DNA from: Flavobacterium sp.
Lineage (GTDB): Bacteria > Bacteroidota > Bacteroidia > Flavobacteriales > Flavobacteriaceae
DNA: 64,000 bases
Direction: 5' to 3'
Assembly: GCA_027484725.1 (NCBI GenBank)
Contig: JAIXSK010000013.1
Span: 1 to 64,000 of the forward strand
Shown piece by piece: positions 50,518 through 62,300 of this stretch. The notes under the pieces are model-generated. The model did not search any database and had not been told where the DNA came from. It saw only the letters and a program-made list of their open reading frames with translations. The first letter of the stretch is position 1. The number at the start of each line of letters is the position of its first letter. A program made the position numbers and the translations under genes.

Positions 50518-53349
50518 ATGGAAAAAGTAAAAAAGAGTAATGTTGTTAAGGGACTCAAAATAACAGGGATAACTGTTTTCACTGTTTTGGGGCTCATGTT
50601 TGTACTTCCGATTTTGTTTCCCGGAAAAATAGCCGAAGAAGTCAAAAAATTTGCCAACGAACGACTCGAAGGAGAACTTAACTTTTCAAAAGCTGAATTG
50701 TCTTTTTTCAATCATTTTCCTTCGCTTACTTTAACACTCAAAGATTTCAAACTCAACGGATCGGCTCCGTACAAAAATGAAACCTTGGTTTCAGCCGGCG
50801 AAATTGCTTTTGGAATCAACCTAAAAAGCCTGATTTTTGACCGCACAGTCAAGATTGATAAAATCTTCCTCTCAAATGCGCTTATGAATGTACATGTAAA
50901 CCCAAAAGGAGAGGCCAACTACAATGTTTATGTTTCAGAAGATGAAAAGCCCGCAAGCAAAGATTCAAATACTTCTCTCAGACTTGAAAAAATAGCTATT
51001 GAAGACAGTCATCTTATATACAACGACGAGTCAGTCAAAATGCTCGTCGATGCCAAAGGATTCAATTATGTGGGTAAAGGTGATTTAGACCAAGCCATTT
51101 TTGATATTTATACCGAAGCCGAAATCGATTCACTCAATCTAACATATGACCACAAAAAATATTTGCAAAACAAAAAGGTCAAAGCCGATTTGATTACCAA
51201 AATCAACACCAATTCATTGGCTTTTATCTTTGAGCAAAACAACCTTAAAATCAACAAACTTCCCGTTGAATTTACCGGAAAATTTGATTTCCTCAAAAAC
51301 GGCTATGATATGGATTTTACCATCAATTCCAAAGACAGCCGTTTGAACGATTTTTTTACAGCTTTGCCACCAGAATATGTTACTTGGCTTGAGAAAACCA
51401 AAGTCAAAGGCACTACCGATATGGGTCTTTCGCTCAAAGGACAATATATTGCTTCGCAAAACAAAAGTCCAGATTTGAAGTTCAACATGAAGGTGCGTGA
51501 CGGGCACATCGAATATAAAAATGCACCTTATCCGCTTTCAAACATTTTCTTGAATTTTGATACAAAAATTCCGGGTTTAAATCCGGATAACATTCAAGTA
51601 AGTGTAGATTCACTGTTTTTTAATGTCGGAAAAGATTACCTCAAGGCAATAGTCAAAGCGCGCGGTCTCAAGCATCCCATCATTGAGGCCAACATGCAGG
51701 CATCGCTCGATCTTAAAAAACTGGATCAAGCGGCCGGTCTGCAGCAGATGGATTTGAGTGGTTTGCTCAAGATGAATGTCATTTCTAAAGGGGTTTACAA
51801 CAAAGAAAAGTCAATATTTCCGGTGACCAAAGGAACAGTTTTGCTCCAAAATGCCCACATTCAAACGCAATATTATCCAAAACCCATTAGCAAAATCAAC
51901 CTTTTGGCCTCACTTTTCAACGGAAACGGAACGTTCAAGCAAACCGAACTCATCATCAATCCGGCTTCGTTTACTTTTGAAGGGAAACCATTTTTTGTGC
52001 AAGCCAGCTTTAAAAATTTTGACGACGTAGCCTATAACCTCAAAGCAAAAGGCAGTGTTGATTTGGCGCGTGTGTACAAAGTTTTTCCAATAGACGGACT
52101 TGACCTCAAAGGATTCATCAAAGCTGATGTGGCGTTTAAAGGGGTTCAAAGCGATGCGGTAGCCGGAAGATATGACAAACTCAAAAACAGCGGAACACTT
52201 GAACTCAAAAACATCCGTACCCAAAGCCAATATTTGCCCAAACCATTTCTGATCAATCAAGGGTTATTTAAGTTTCAGCAAGACAAAATGTTTTTCAATA
52301 ATTTCTTGGCAGCTTATGGCGCTTCTGATTTCAAGATGGATGGCTACTTGCAAAACGTCATCAATTTTGTTTTGTCAGACCGCGAAGTACTCAAAGGTAA
52401 ATTCAATTTGACCTCTAATTACATCAATATCGATGAATTCATGTCAGGCGCGACAAGTCAACCAACAACGCAAAAAAGCACCACAGCACCACAGCCTGCC
52501 ACCCAGCAATCCGGTGTGGTAGTGATTCCGCCCAATTTTGATTTGCAGTTTGCAGCCAACGCAGCCAAGGTTGATTTTCAAGGTTTGAATTTGACCCAAT
52601 CGCACGGAAACTTATCAGTCAATAAAGGCAATCTTTTGCTACAAAACACGGGCTTTAGCATCATTGATTGTCCGGTGAATATGAATGCGTCTTATATGAG
52701 TGAAACCCCAATGCGCGCTGCTTTTGATTTTAAAATTAAAGCCAAAGACTTTGATATCAAACGCGCTTATGACGAAATTAAAATGTTTCGCGAAATGGCC
52801 TCGGCTGCTGAAAAAGCACAGGGAAAAGTTTCATTAGATTATGCAGTTGCAGGTAAACTTGACGCAAACATGCAACCCATTTATCCATCGCTTACAGGAG
52901 GCGGTGTTTTGTCGGTGCGACAAGTAAAAATGCGTGGGTTCAGAATGTTTGGCGCTGTAAGTGATAAAACCCATACCGACGCCATTCGCAACCCTGATGT
53001 AAGTAAAGTTGACATTAAAACCACCATCAAAAATAACATCATTACTATAGAAAGGTTTAAGTTTAAGTTTGCCGGTTTTCGTCCACGCATTGAAGGAACC
53101 ACCAGTTTTGATGGTCAACTCAACATCAAAATGCGCTTGGGATTGCCACCTCTGGGCATCATTGGAATTCCGCTCACCATTACCGGAACCAAAGATGCAC
53201 CCAAAGTAAAATTGGGCCGAAAAGGCGAAGACATTCAAGAGACCGAGTATCAACCCTCATCATCAGTACAGCCCCAACCAACTGAACATCCTGCTGCAGA
53301 AAGTGCGCAGCCCCAAACGCCATCATCACAAAATCAGAATGGCCAATAA
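50518..53349 (+). CDS. AsmA-like family protein
   Basis: The 943-residue protein has an N-terminal membrane helix (about 14-34), an AsmA N-terminal region (FANERLEGELNFSKAELSFFNHFPSLTLTL), long beta-rich repeats through the middle, an AsmA_2-like C-terminal domain (to about 890) and a Pro/Gln/Ser-rich tail (905-943). AsmA-like proteins are thought to bridge the envelope and help move phospholipids to the outer membrane. The gene is monocistronic, between the starch locus and maeB. Confidence 0.85.
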   Translation: MEKVKKSNVVKGLKITGITVFTVLGLMFVLPILFPGKIAEEVKKFANERLEGELNFSKAELSFFNHFPSLTLTLKDFKLNGSAPYKNETLVSAGEIAFGINLKSLIFDRTVKIDKIFLSNALMNVHVNPKGEANYNVYVSEDEKPASKDSNTSLRLEKIAIEDSHLIYNDESVKMLVDAKGFNYVGKGDLDQAIFDIYTEAEIDSLNLTYDHKKYLQNKKVKADLITKINTNSLAFIFEQNNLKINKLPVEFTGKFDFLKNGYDMDFTINSKDSRLNDFFTALPPEYVTWLEKTKVKGTTDMGLSLKGQYIASQNKSPDLKFNMKVRDGHIEYKNAPYPLSNIFLNFDTKIPGLNPDNIQVSVDSLFFNVGKDYLKAIVKARGLKHPIIEANMQASLDLKKLDQAAGLQQMDLSGLLKMNVISKGVYNKEKSIFPVTKGTVLLQNAHIQTQYYPKPISKINLLASLFNGNGTFKQTELIINPASFTFEGKPFFVQASFKNFDDVAYNLKAKGSVDLARVYKVFPIDGLDLKGFIKADVAFKGVQSDAVAGRYDKLKNSGTLELKNIRTQSQYLPKPFLINQGLFKFQQDKMFFNNFLAAYGASDFKMDGYLQNVINFVLSDREVLKGKFNLTSNYINIDEFMSGATSQPTTQKSTTAPQPATQQSGVVVIPPNFDLQFAANAAKVDFQGLNLTQSHGNLSVNKGNLLLQNTGFSIIDCPVNMNASYMSETPMRAAFDFKIKAKDFDIKRAYDEIKMFREMASAAEKAQGKVSLDYAVAGKLDANMQPIYPSLTGGGVLSVRQVKMRGFRMFGAVSDKTHTDAIRNPDVSKVDIKTTIKNNIITIERFKFKFAGFRPRIEGTTSFDGQLNIKMRLGLPPLGIIGIPLTITGTKDAPKVKLGRKGEDIQETEYQPSSSVQPQPTEHPAAESAQPQTPSSQNQNGQ

Positions 53350-53392
53350 ATAAAGAATCAAGCGAAAAATTTCAATTGTACCGCTAGACTTA

Positions 53393-53400
53393 TACCTTTG
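53393..53400 (+). promoter_or_regulatory. Candidate -7 element for maeB
   Basis: TACCTTTG fits TAnnTTTG, 24 bases before the ATG. A TTG at 53376 lies closer than the usual spacing. Confidence 0.4.
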
Positions 53401-53424
53401 TCGGTCGGAATAAATTCCTAAAGC

Positions 53425-55722
53425 ATGAACAGAAACAGCAAGCGCAGAGAAGCTTTACTATACCACGCTAAACCCACTCCGGGGAAAATAAAAATTGTAC
53501 CCACCAAAAAATACGCTACCCAGCGTGATTTATCTTTGGCCTATTCACCGGGTGTAGCCGAACCATGTTTAGAAATTGCCAAAGATGTCAACAATGTGTA
53601 CAAATACACTTCTAAAGGAAATTTAGTGGCTGTTATTACCAACGGAACGGCTGTTTTAGGCTTGGGTGACATTGGTCCGGAAGCCTCTAAACCCGTGATG
53701 GAAGGTAAAGCATTACTTTTTAAAATTTTTGCCGACATTGACGGATTTGATATTGAAGTAGGAACCAAAGACATTGAAGAATTCATTCAAACGGTCAAAA
53801 ATATTGCCCCTACATTTGGAGGTATCAATCTGGAAGATATCAAAGCCCCGGAATCTTTTGAAATTGAACGTCGATTGGTTGAAGAACTCAACATTCCGGT
53901 CATGCACGACGATCAGCACGGCACGGCGATTATCTCATCGGCCGCTTTGCTCAATGCGCTTGAATTGGCCGAGAAAAAAATTGACCAAGTCAAAGTGGTG
54001 GTCTCAGGTGCGGGTTCAGCAGCACTGGCTTGTGCTAATTTGTATGTGATGCTCGGGGTGCAACCAAAAAACATTATTATGTTTGACAAAGACGGTATTT
54101 TGCACCAAGAGCGAACCGATTTGTCTGATTTGCAAAAGAGATATACAGCCGGAAAACCCGGTACTACGATGGCGCAAGCAATGGTAGGAGCAGATGTTTT
54201 CTTGGGCTTATCGGCCGGAAATATTCTCTCACCTGAAATGTTGCTTGATATGGCCGGTAATCCAATTGTGTTTGCCATGGCCAACCCGGTCCCGGAAATT
54301 GATTACCAATTGGCTATTGATACACGCAATGATATCATCATGGCTACAGGTCGTTCCGATCATCCCAACCAGGTAAACAATGTCTTGGGATTTCCCTATA
54401 TTTTTAGAGGAGCGCTGGATGTACGTGCCACCAAAATCAACGAAGAAATGAAAATGGCTGCGGTACACGCCTTGGCTGCCTTGGCCAAAGAAAGTGTACC
54501 TGAGCAAGTCAATATAGCTTATGGCGAAACCAAATTGGTTTTTGGCCGTGATTATATTATTCCAAAACCTTTTGATCCGCGATTGATTACCACAGTGGCT
54601 CCGGCTGTGGCCAAAGCCGCCATGGATTCGGGGGTTGCTTTGAACCTGATTCAAGATTGGGATGAATACCGCGACGAACTCATGGAGCGTTTGGGCTCAG
54701 ACAACAAAATGGTTCGTTTGTTGACCAACCGCGCCAAAACGGATCCGAAACGAGTGGTGTTTGCAGAGGCTGATCACCTCGATGTGCTCAAAGCTGCGCA
54801 AATTGTACACGAAGAAGGTATTGGAAAACCCATTTTATTGGGCAATCGCGAATTGATTCTTGAGCTTAAAGAAGAATTGGGTTTTGATGCCGATGTGCCT
54901 ATTTATGATCCGAAAACCAAAGAAGAAGACGCGCGCAGATTGCGTTACGCCGATATGTTCTGGAAAGCCCGTCAACGCCGAGGCATTTCATTGCTGGACG
55001 CTCAAAAATGGATGCGTGAACGCAATTATTTTGCGGCCATGATGGTCAATGAAGGTGAAGCAGATGCATTGGTTACTGGATATTCGCGCAGTTATCCTTC
55101 GGCTGTAAAACCGATTATGCAGCTCATAGGAAAGGCTCCGGGTATTTCACTGATTGCTACCACCAATATGATGATGACCAACAGAGGTCCGATGTTTTTG
55201 TCTGATACGGCCATCAATCCGAATCCAACGGCTGACGATTTGGCTAAAATTGCACTGATGACCGCTAAAACCGTTCGTATGTTTGGGATAGAACCGGTCA
55301 TTGCTATGGTTTCTTTTTCCAATTTTGGCTCTGCTTCTGACTTGAGCGCATCTAAAGTGCGAGAGGCGGTTTCTTATTTGCATAATTATTATCCGGATTT
55401 GGTGGTTGACGGTGAAATTCAAGCTGATTTTGCGCTGAATCCAGACATGCTCAAGGCCAAGTTTCCGTTTTCAAAACTTGCCGGTAAAAAAGTGAATACA
55501 TTGATATTTCCAAACTTAGAGTCGGCCAACATTACCTATAAATTACTCAAAGAATTGTACAAAGTTGATTCAATTGGCCCAATAGTAATGGGGCTTGATA
55601 AACCGGTGCATATTTTTCAGTTGGGTGCCAGTGTTGAGGAAATGGTCAATATGGCTGCGGTAGCTGTGGTAGACGCTCAAGAGAAAATCAAAAAATTAAA
55701 GAATTTTAATATTAAATTTTAA
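53425..55722 (+). CDS. maeB: NADP-dependent malic enzyme, MaeB type
   Basis: The 765-residue protein is a fusion. The malic enzyme half (1-420) has Tyr40 in LAYSPG, Lys95 in MEGKALLF, metal-binding NLEDIKAPE and HDDQHGTA, and the cofactor loop VSGAGSAALA (193-202). The phosphotransacetylase-like half (about 430-760) is regulatory in known MaeB enzymes, where acetyl-CoA acts as an effector. It converts malate to pyruvate with NADPH production in the cytoplasm. Confidence 0.95.
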   Translation: MNRNSKRREALLYHAKPTPGKIKIVPTKKYATQRDLSLAYSPGVAEPCLEIAKDVNNVYKYTSKGNLVAVITNGTAVLGLGDIGPEASKPVMEGKALLFKIFADIDGFDIEVGTKDIEEFIQTVKNIAPTFGGINLEDIKAPESFEIERRLVEELNIPVMHDDQHGTAIISSAALLNALELAEKKIDQVKVVVSGAGSAALACANLYVMLGVQPKNIIMFDKDGILHQERTDLSDLQKRYTAGKPGTTMAQAMVGADVFLGLSAGNILSPEMLLDMAGNPIVFAMANPVPEIDYQLAIDTRNDIIMATGRSDHPNQVNNVLGFPYIFRGALDVRATKINEEMKMAAVHALAALAKESVPEQVNIAYGETKLVFGRDYIIPKPFDPRLITTVAPAVAKAAMDSGVALNLIQDWDEYRDELMERLGSDNKMVRLLTNRAKTDPKRVVFAEADHLDVLKAAQIVHEEGIGKPILLGNRELILELKEELGFDADVPIYDPKTKEEDARRLRYADMFWKARQRRGISLLDAQKWMRERNYFAAMMVNEGEADALVTGYSRSYPSAVKPIMQLIGKAPGISLIATTNMMMTNRGPMFLSDTAINPNPTADDLAKIALMTAKTVRMFGIEPVIAMVSFSNFGSASDLSASKVREAVSYLHNYYPDLVVDGEIQADFALNPDMLKAKFPFSKLAGKKVNTLIFPNLESANITYKLLKELYKVDSIGPIVMGLDKPVHIFQLGASVEEMVNMAAVAVVDAQEKIKKLKNFNIKF

Positions 55723-55757
55723 GCACATCGCCTCAGAGGCTAATTAAAGTTTTTTGT

Positions 55758-55765
55758 TATATTTG
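55758..55765 (+). promoter_or_regulatory. Candidate -7 element for ruvA
   Basis: TATATTTG fits TAnnTTTG, 19 bases before the ruvA start codon. It would also serve sprA, 3 bp downstream of ruvA. Confidence 0.5.
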
Positions 55766-55784
55766 GAACTGCTTTAAAGAGATA

Positions 55785-56366
55785 ATGATAGCACATATTC
55801 AAGGAAAATTAGTTGAAAAATCGCCAACGGAAGTCGTTATTGACTGCTCAGGTGTGGGCTATCAGATTCATATTTCATTGCATACCTACGGTTTGCTTCC
55901 TGCCTCAGATCATATTAAACTATATACGTATCTTCAAGTTAAAGAAGATGCGCATACGTTGTTTGGGTTTGTTGAAAAATCTGAACGCGAAATATTTAAA
56001 ATGCTGTTGTCGGTTTCTGGTATCGGAGCCAATATTGCCCGAACCATGCTCTCGTCACTTGAGCCCAAACAAATTATACAGGCTTTGGCCACGGGCGATG
56101 TGGGGCTCATTCAATCCGTTAAAGGGATTGGCGGAAAAACAGCCCAACGCGCTATACTTGACCTCAAGGACAAGGTGTTAAAACTCTATGATTTGGATGA
56201 AGTTTCGAGTGTAGCAAACAATACAAATAAAGAAGAAGCGTTATCAGCACTGGAAGTTCTGGGCTTTAACAAAAAATTGGCAGAAAAAGTGGTGGACAAA
56301 ATTGTTCTTCAAGATGGTTCAGCCAGTGTTGAAGCTATTATAAAACAGGCATTAAAAAATTTATAA
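55785..56366 (+). CDS. ruvA: Holliday junction branch migration protein RuvA
   Basis: The 193-residue protein forms the tetramer that grips Holliday junctions and recruits RuvB. It has the OB-fold domain (VVIDCSGVGYQIHIS), two helix-hairpin-helix motifs (LLSVSGIGANIARTML and IQSVKGIGGKTAQRAILDL), and the flexible linker plus C-terminal RuvB-binding domain (EEALSALEVLGFNKKLAEKV). It is followed after 3 bp by sprA, so a DNA repair gene and a secretion gene share a transcript. Confidence 0.95.
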   Translation: MIAHIQGKLVEKSPTEVVIDCSGVGYQIHISLHTYGLLPASDHIKLYTYLQVKEDAHTLFGFVEKSEREIFKMLLSVSGIGANIARTMLSSLEPKQIIQALATGDVGLIQSVKGIGGKTAQRAILDLKDKVLKLYDLDEVSSVANNTNKEEALSALEVLGFNKKLAEKVVDKIVLQDGSASVEAIIKQALKNL

Positions 56367-56369
56367 TAC

Positions 56370-59300
56370 TTGAAAACTAAATACTTAAGCAATTTATCGC
56401 CGGTATTCAAAATATTTGTTTTGATGCTCTTTTTGTTTTCTCAGGCAAGTGTTTTTGCTCAGATACAAGAACAAGAGCAAGAGCAAGAACAGGTAAAAGA
56501 CAGCATTAAACCCGGATATGCTGCTGGGAATCTACAATTGAGTAATCCGCCGAGTATTTTGGAGGCTTACACTTATGATCCGGCAACCGATCGATATATA
56601 TATACCAACAAAGTTGATGATTTCAACATCAATTATCCGATTATTTTAACCCCAAAAGAATACGAACAACTCATGTTGCGAGAGGCAATGCGTGAGTATT
56701 ACAAGAAAAAATCAGATGCCATTGACGGCAAAAAAGCCGGAACACAAGATGCCAAAAAGAATTTATTGCCCAGATATTATGTGAATTCAAGTTTTTTTGA
56801 ATCTATTTTTGGAAGCAACACCATAGATGTAAAACCTACCGGATCTGTTGAAGTAGATCTGGGCGTTCGATATACCAAACAAGACAATCCGGCATTCTCT
56901 CCTAGGAATCGTCAAAACATCAATTTTGATTTTAACCAACGCATCAATATGTCGCTTTTGGGCAAGGTGGGAACACGACTCAAAGTTACAGCCAATTACG
57001 ATACCCAATCGACGTTTTCATTTCAGAATCAAATCAAACTTGAATACACTCCTGATGAAGATGATATCATTCAAAAAATTGAAGTAGGTAACGTAAGTAT
57101 GCCTCTGAGCGGATCGCTTATTCGAGGTGCACAAAGTCTTTTTGGAGTCAAAGCCCAAGTACAATTTGGACGAACCACCATTACCGGAGTTTTCTCAGAG
57201 CAAAAATCGCAAACAAAAACCGTTACGGCTCAAGGTGGCGGAACCATCCAAGATTTTGATTTTTTTGGGTTGGATTATGATAATGACCGACACTTTTTTT
57301 TATCGCAGTACTTTAGAAATCGCTATGATTTAGCTTTAAAAAATTATCCTTTTATTGACAGTCGTGTACAAATTACCCGTATTGAAGTTTGGATTACCAA
57401 CCGTCAAAATCGCGTTAACAATACCAACAACAATCAGCGCAACATTATAGCGCTTCAAGATTTAGGTGAATCGCAACAAAGCGGGTATTCAGATAATGAA
57501 ATTGTATCATTGAATCCAGCTCCGGTCGGATTTTTTACTGCTGCCGCAGACAGTCCAGCAGACAATAAAAACAACAAATATGACCCCGGTTTAATTGATA
57601 ACACCGCTGGTGGAGCTGGTTTTTTAAATCCGAATATTCGAGAAATTGCCACAGCCAGTTCAGGTTTTAACACCGTTGTTCCGGTGGAAGGATTGGATTT
57701 TTCTAAACTTGAGAACGCCAGAAAACTCAACACCAATGAGTTTACTTTCCATCCTCAATTGGGTTATATTTCGCTGCAACAAAAGCTCACCAATGATGAA
57801 GTTTTGGCGGTAGCCTACCAATATACCATTGGAGACAAAGTATATCAAGTGGGCGAGTTTGGAAACGATGGCGTAGACGCTACCCAAGCAGGTTCTACAG
57901 ATCCGAATACCGGACAATTACAAGCCATTACCACCCAAGCATTGGTGTTAAAAATGCTCAAGAGTAATCTAACCAATGTTGAAAAGCCGGTTTGGAATTT
58001 AATGATGAAAAATATTTATCAGATTCCGGGTGCTTTTCAGTTAGAGCAACAAGATTTCAGATTTAATATTTTGTATTCTGACCCTTCGCCGCTCAATTAC
58101 ATTTCTGCTTTGCCCGGAAATCCTTTTCCATCCAATCCAAGTCCTGAAAATAAATTGGCTGAGACTCCTTTGCTCAAAGTATTCAATTTAGATCGTTTAA
58201 ATTCTACCAATGACCCGCAAGTAGGTGGTGACGGTTTCTTTGATTTTTTACCCGGACTTACCGTGGATACCCAGAATGGGCGATTAATTTTTACCACTGT
58301 TGAGCCTTTCGGTAAACTGATTTTTGACAAATTAAAAGATGCTCCCACTCAGGTTTATAACGATCCGAACACATACAACGCCAACCAAACAAAATACGTT
58401 TTTAGAAATATGTACCGCAGAACCCAAGCTTCGGCTTTACAAGACGGTAATAAAAATAAATACGAGTTGCGCGGGAAGTTCAAATCAACTGGTGGTGATG
58501 GAATTCCGATCGGAGCTTTTAATGTTCCCAAAGGTTCTGTTGTTGTAACCGCCGGAGGCCGTGTTTTACTTGAAGGAGTTGATTATACAGTTAACTACCA
58601 AGCCGGAAGAGTTCAAATTTTGGATCCTTCATTACAAGCATCCAATACACCTATTCAAGTTTCGGTAGAGAATAACTCTACTTTTGGTCAACAGACCCGC
58701 CGTTTTATGGGCTTTAACATTGAGCACAAATTCTCAGATAAGTTTATTGTAGGCGGAACCTTGCTTAAAATGACTGAAAGACCTTTGACCCAAAAATCTA
58801 CCTATGGTCAAGAATCTGTAAACAACACCATCTATGGTCTTCACGCCAATTATGCAACAGAAGTACCTTTCTTTACCAGAATGGTCAATAAGTTACCGTT
58901 TATGGATACCGATGTTCCGTCTAATTTTTCGTTCAGAGGTGAAGTTGCTTTCTTAAAACCGGATACTCCTAAGGCCGATAAATTCAACGGTGAATCTACT
59001 TTGTATGTAGATGATTTTGAAGGTTCTCAAACCAACATTGATTTGCGTTCACCCCTTTCTTGGTCTTTGTCATCAACTCCATTGGTAGATACCGAGACCA
59101 ATGCTGGTGAGACGCCGAGCCCTTATAATTTTAACGGAGCTTCCACCAATATAGACTACGGATACAAGCGTGCTAAATTGAGTTGGTACACCATAGATCC
59201 GATTATCTATACCAAACCAGGAGGTATTTCAACAGATGATATTTCCCTGAACAAAACCCGTAGAATTTTTACGCGAGAGGTATATCCGAATACTGATATT

Positions 59301-62300
59301 GCACCCGGACAAATTCAAATCATCAATACTTTAGATTTGACCTATTATCCTAAAGAACGCGGTCCTTACAACAATAGTTTAGATGTAGCCAACGTACCGC
59401 AAAACAACTTTGGTGGAATTATGCGCTCACTCAATTCAACTAATTTTGAGCAAGCCAATGTTGAGTTCATTCAGTTTTGGGTGATGGACCCGTATGTGGG
59501 GCACGGCTCACTTCCGGCAACGAGTGATAATGTTGGAAAAATCTATTTCAATATAGGTTCTATTTCTGAAGATATATTGAGAGACGGTCGAAAACAATAC
59601 GAGAATGGTTTGCCAGAAGCAGGATCAAATCAATTGGTGATTAATACCATTTGGGGAAAAGTTCCTGCGTCGCAATCACTTATTTATGCCTTTGATGTTG
59701 ATGGAGGCAATCGTAGCGCCCAAGATATTGGACTCGATGGTATGAATGATGCTGATGAGGCCAGCATATATACCAATTATGCTGGTGAGGCGGATCCTGC
59801 CGGAGATAATTACGAATACTTTCTTCAGGCTTCAGGAAGTGTTATTGATCGTTACAAAAGATACAACGGAACCCAAGGAAATTCACCGGTGAATGTAACT
59901 GACAACAACAGAGGAAACTCAACAGTTCCGGATATTGAAGATATCAACCGAGACAATACCATGGATACCTTTGACGCGTATTATGAGTACAGTGTTGATA
60001 TCAAACCGGGCATTTTAGTAGGCAACACGCGTTTTGTAACTGATGTGCGCGAAACAAGTGCAGCGACTTCAGGATCAAGTTTTGGAGAATCAACTCCGGT
60101 TCGTTGGATTCAATATAAGATTCCGGTAACCGAATTTGAGCGAAAAATTGGAAGCATCAGCGATTTTACTTCGATTCGTTTCATCAGAATGTTTACCACC
60201 GGATTCAAAGATGAAGTTACCTTGCGTTTTGCGGCACTTGACCTAGTTCGTGGTGACTGGAGACGATATGCCAACACGCTCGATTCAGTACTTCCGCCGG
60301 GAACAGATACAAATGTGGCTGATGACCCGACTGTTTTCGAAGTTCAATCAGTTAATATCTTAGAAAACAGCAATCGTTCGCCGATTCGCTATGTGACTCC
60401 TCCGGGGGTTGTTCGCGAGCAATTGTATAACAACAATACCATCATCAACCAAAACGAGCAATCATTGTCTTTGCGCGTTTCTGGTGAACAAGGACTCGAG
60501 GCTACCGACGCGCGCGGTGTTTTCAAAAACGTTAGTGTAGACATGCGACAGTTCAAAAAACTCAAAATGTTTATTCATGCTGAGGCCTATCCCGGAGATC
60601 CTTCAATACCGCTACAAGACAATGAAATGGTAGCTTTTATTCGCTTCGGAAATGACTTTACAGATAATTTTTATCAAGTAGAAGTTCCGCTTAAAGTTAC
60701 TGCTTCAGGGGCCACATCGGCTTATGATATTTGGCCGGAAGCCAATAATTTGACCATTCCTCTGGAAATGCTTACCCAAATAAAGATCTTGTCACGACAA
60801 GCACCTGCTCTGGGGCCGAATGAAATTTTCTACCGCTACGACGATGAACTTGATGCATCATACACCAGACGCATGCGGGTTGGGGTGCGCGGTAATCCGA
60901 ACTTTGGGTTGGTCAGAAATCTTATGTTGGGAATTAAAAACAACACCTCTGTCGGAACGGATCCGTCCGGAAGTCCGCTTGTTCCAAGACCCATCAAAGG
61001 AGAGGTTTGGTTCAATGAGTTGAGGTTGGCTGAAATGGACAACAGTGGCGGTATGGCTGCTGTAGCTAATGTTGATACCAACTTGGCGGATTTTGCAACC
61101 ATTTCGGCCATGGGTAAAATGAGTACCGTTGGTTTTGGTTCGCTAGAGCAAGGGCCTAATGAGCGAAGCAGAGAAGACACCCAACAGTACAACATTGTGA
61201 CCAATTTTAGTTTGGGCAAACTCATGCCTAAAAAATGGCATATCAATTTACCGTTTAACTATTCGGTGGGCGAAGAAACCATTACGCCTTTGTATGATCC
61301 GTTTAACCAAGATATCAAATTGGATCAAGTATTGGACATCACAGCCAGTTCAGCTGAACGCGCCATTATTAAAGACAGAGCGATTGATTATACCAAGCGT
61401 AAAAGCATCAATTTTATAGGGGTCAAAAAAGAGCGTTCACCCAACCAAAAGCAACGAATTTATGATCCTGAAAATCTAACGTTGTCGTATTCATTCAATC
61501 AAGTTGAGAAACACAATTTTGAGATTGAAGATTACTTAGATCAGCAAGTGAATACCACCGCTGATTACACCTTTAATTTTCAGCCTAAAGCTGTTGAGCC
61601 TCTAAAAAACAATAAGTTTCTCAAAAAGAGTTCTTATTTAAAGTTACTCAGCGACTTTAATTTTAATTACTTGCCCTCTAATATTTCATTTAGCGCAAGC
61701 ATTATTCGCCAATACAACGAGCAAAAATTTCGTCAAATTGATGTGGCCGGAATTCCGTTGGATCCGCTTTACAGACGCAATTACTTATTTAATTATCAAT
61801 ATGGTTTTGGTTATAATTTGACCAAATCACTCAAAGTAAACTACACTGCTTCATCAAGTAATATTGTGCGCAACTTTATTGATGCCGACGGAAATGTAGA
61901 CAACAGTTTTACACTCTTTACCGATTATTGGAATACAGGTGAACCCAACACACACAACCATCAATTGGTGGTTAATTACGAATTGCCTTTGAACAAGCTG
62001 CCATTTTTGAGTTTTGTTAAATCAACTTATTCATATACGGGCGATTATAGCTGGCAACGTGCTTCAGTAGCTATGTCACAACTTGAAATTGATGGTCAAA
62101 CATTCAATTTAGGGAACACTATTCAGAATGCCGGATCGCACAAACTCAATACGGCTTTAAACATGGATTCGTTCTATAAATACATTGGATTGACCAAGAA
62201 AAAAGCTGCGCCACCAAAATCTACGGCACCGCCAAAACCCGGACAAAAAGTAGTCAACACAGCACAACCGGCTGCCAATCAGAACAGCTTTTTTAAAGAT

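Noticed and set aside
55728..55756. GCCTCAGAGGC followed by T-run as terminator of maeB
   Set aside because: The stem is only four to five base pairs with almost no loop, and the T-run is 12 bases away; too weak to call.
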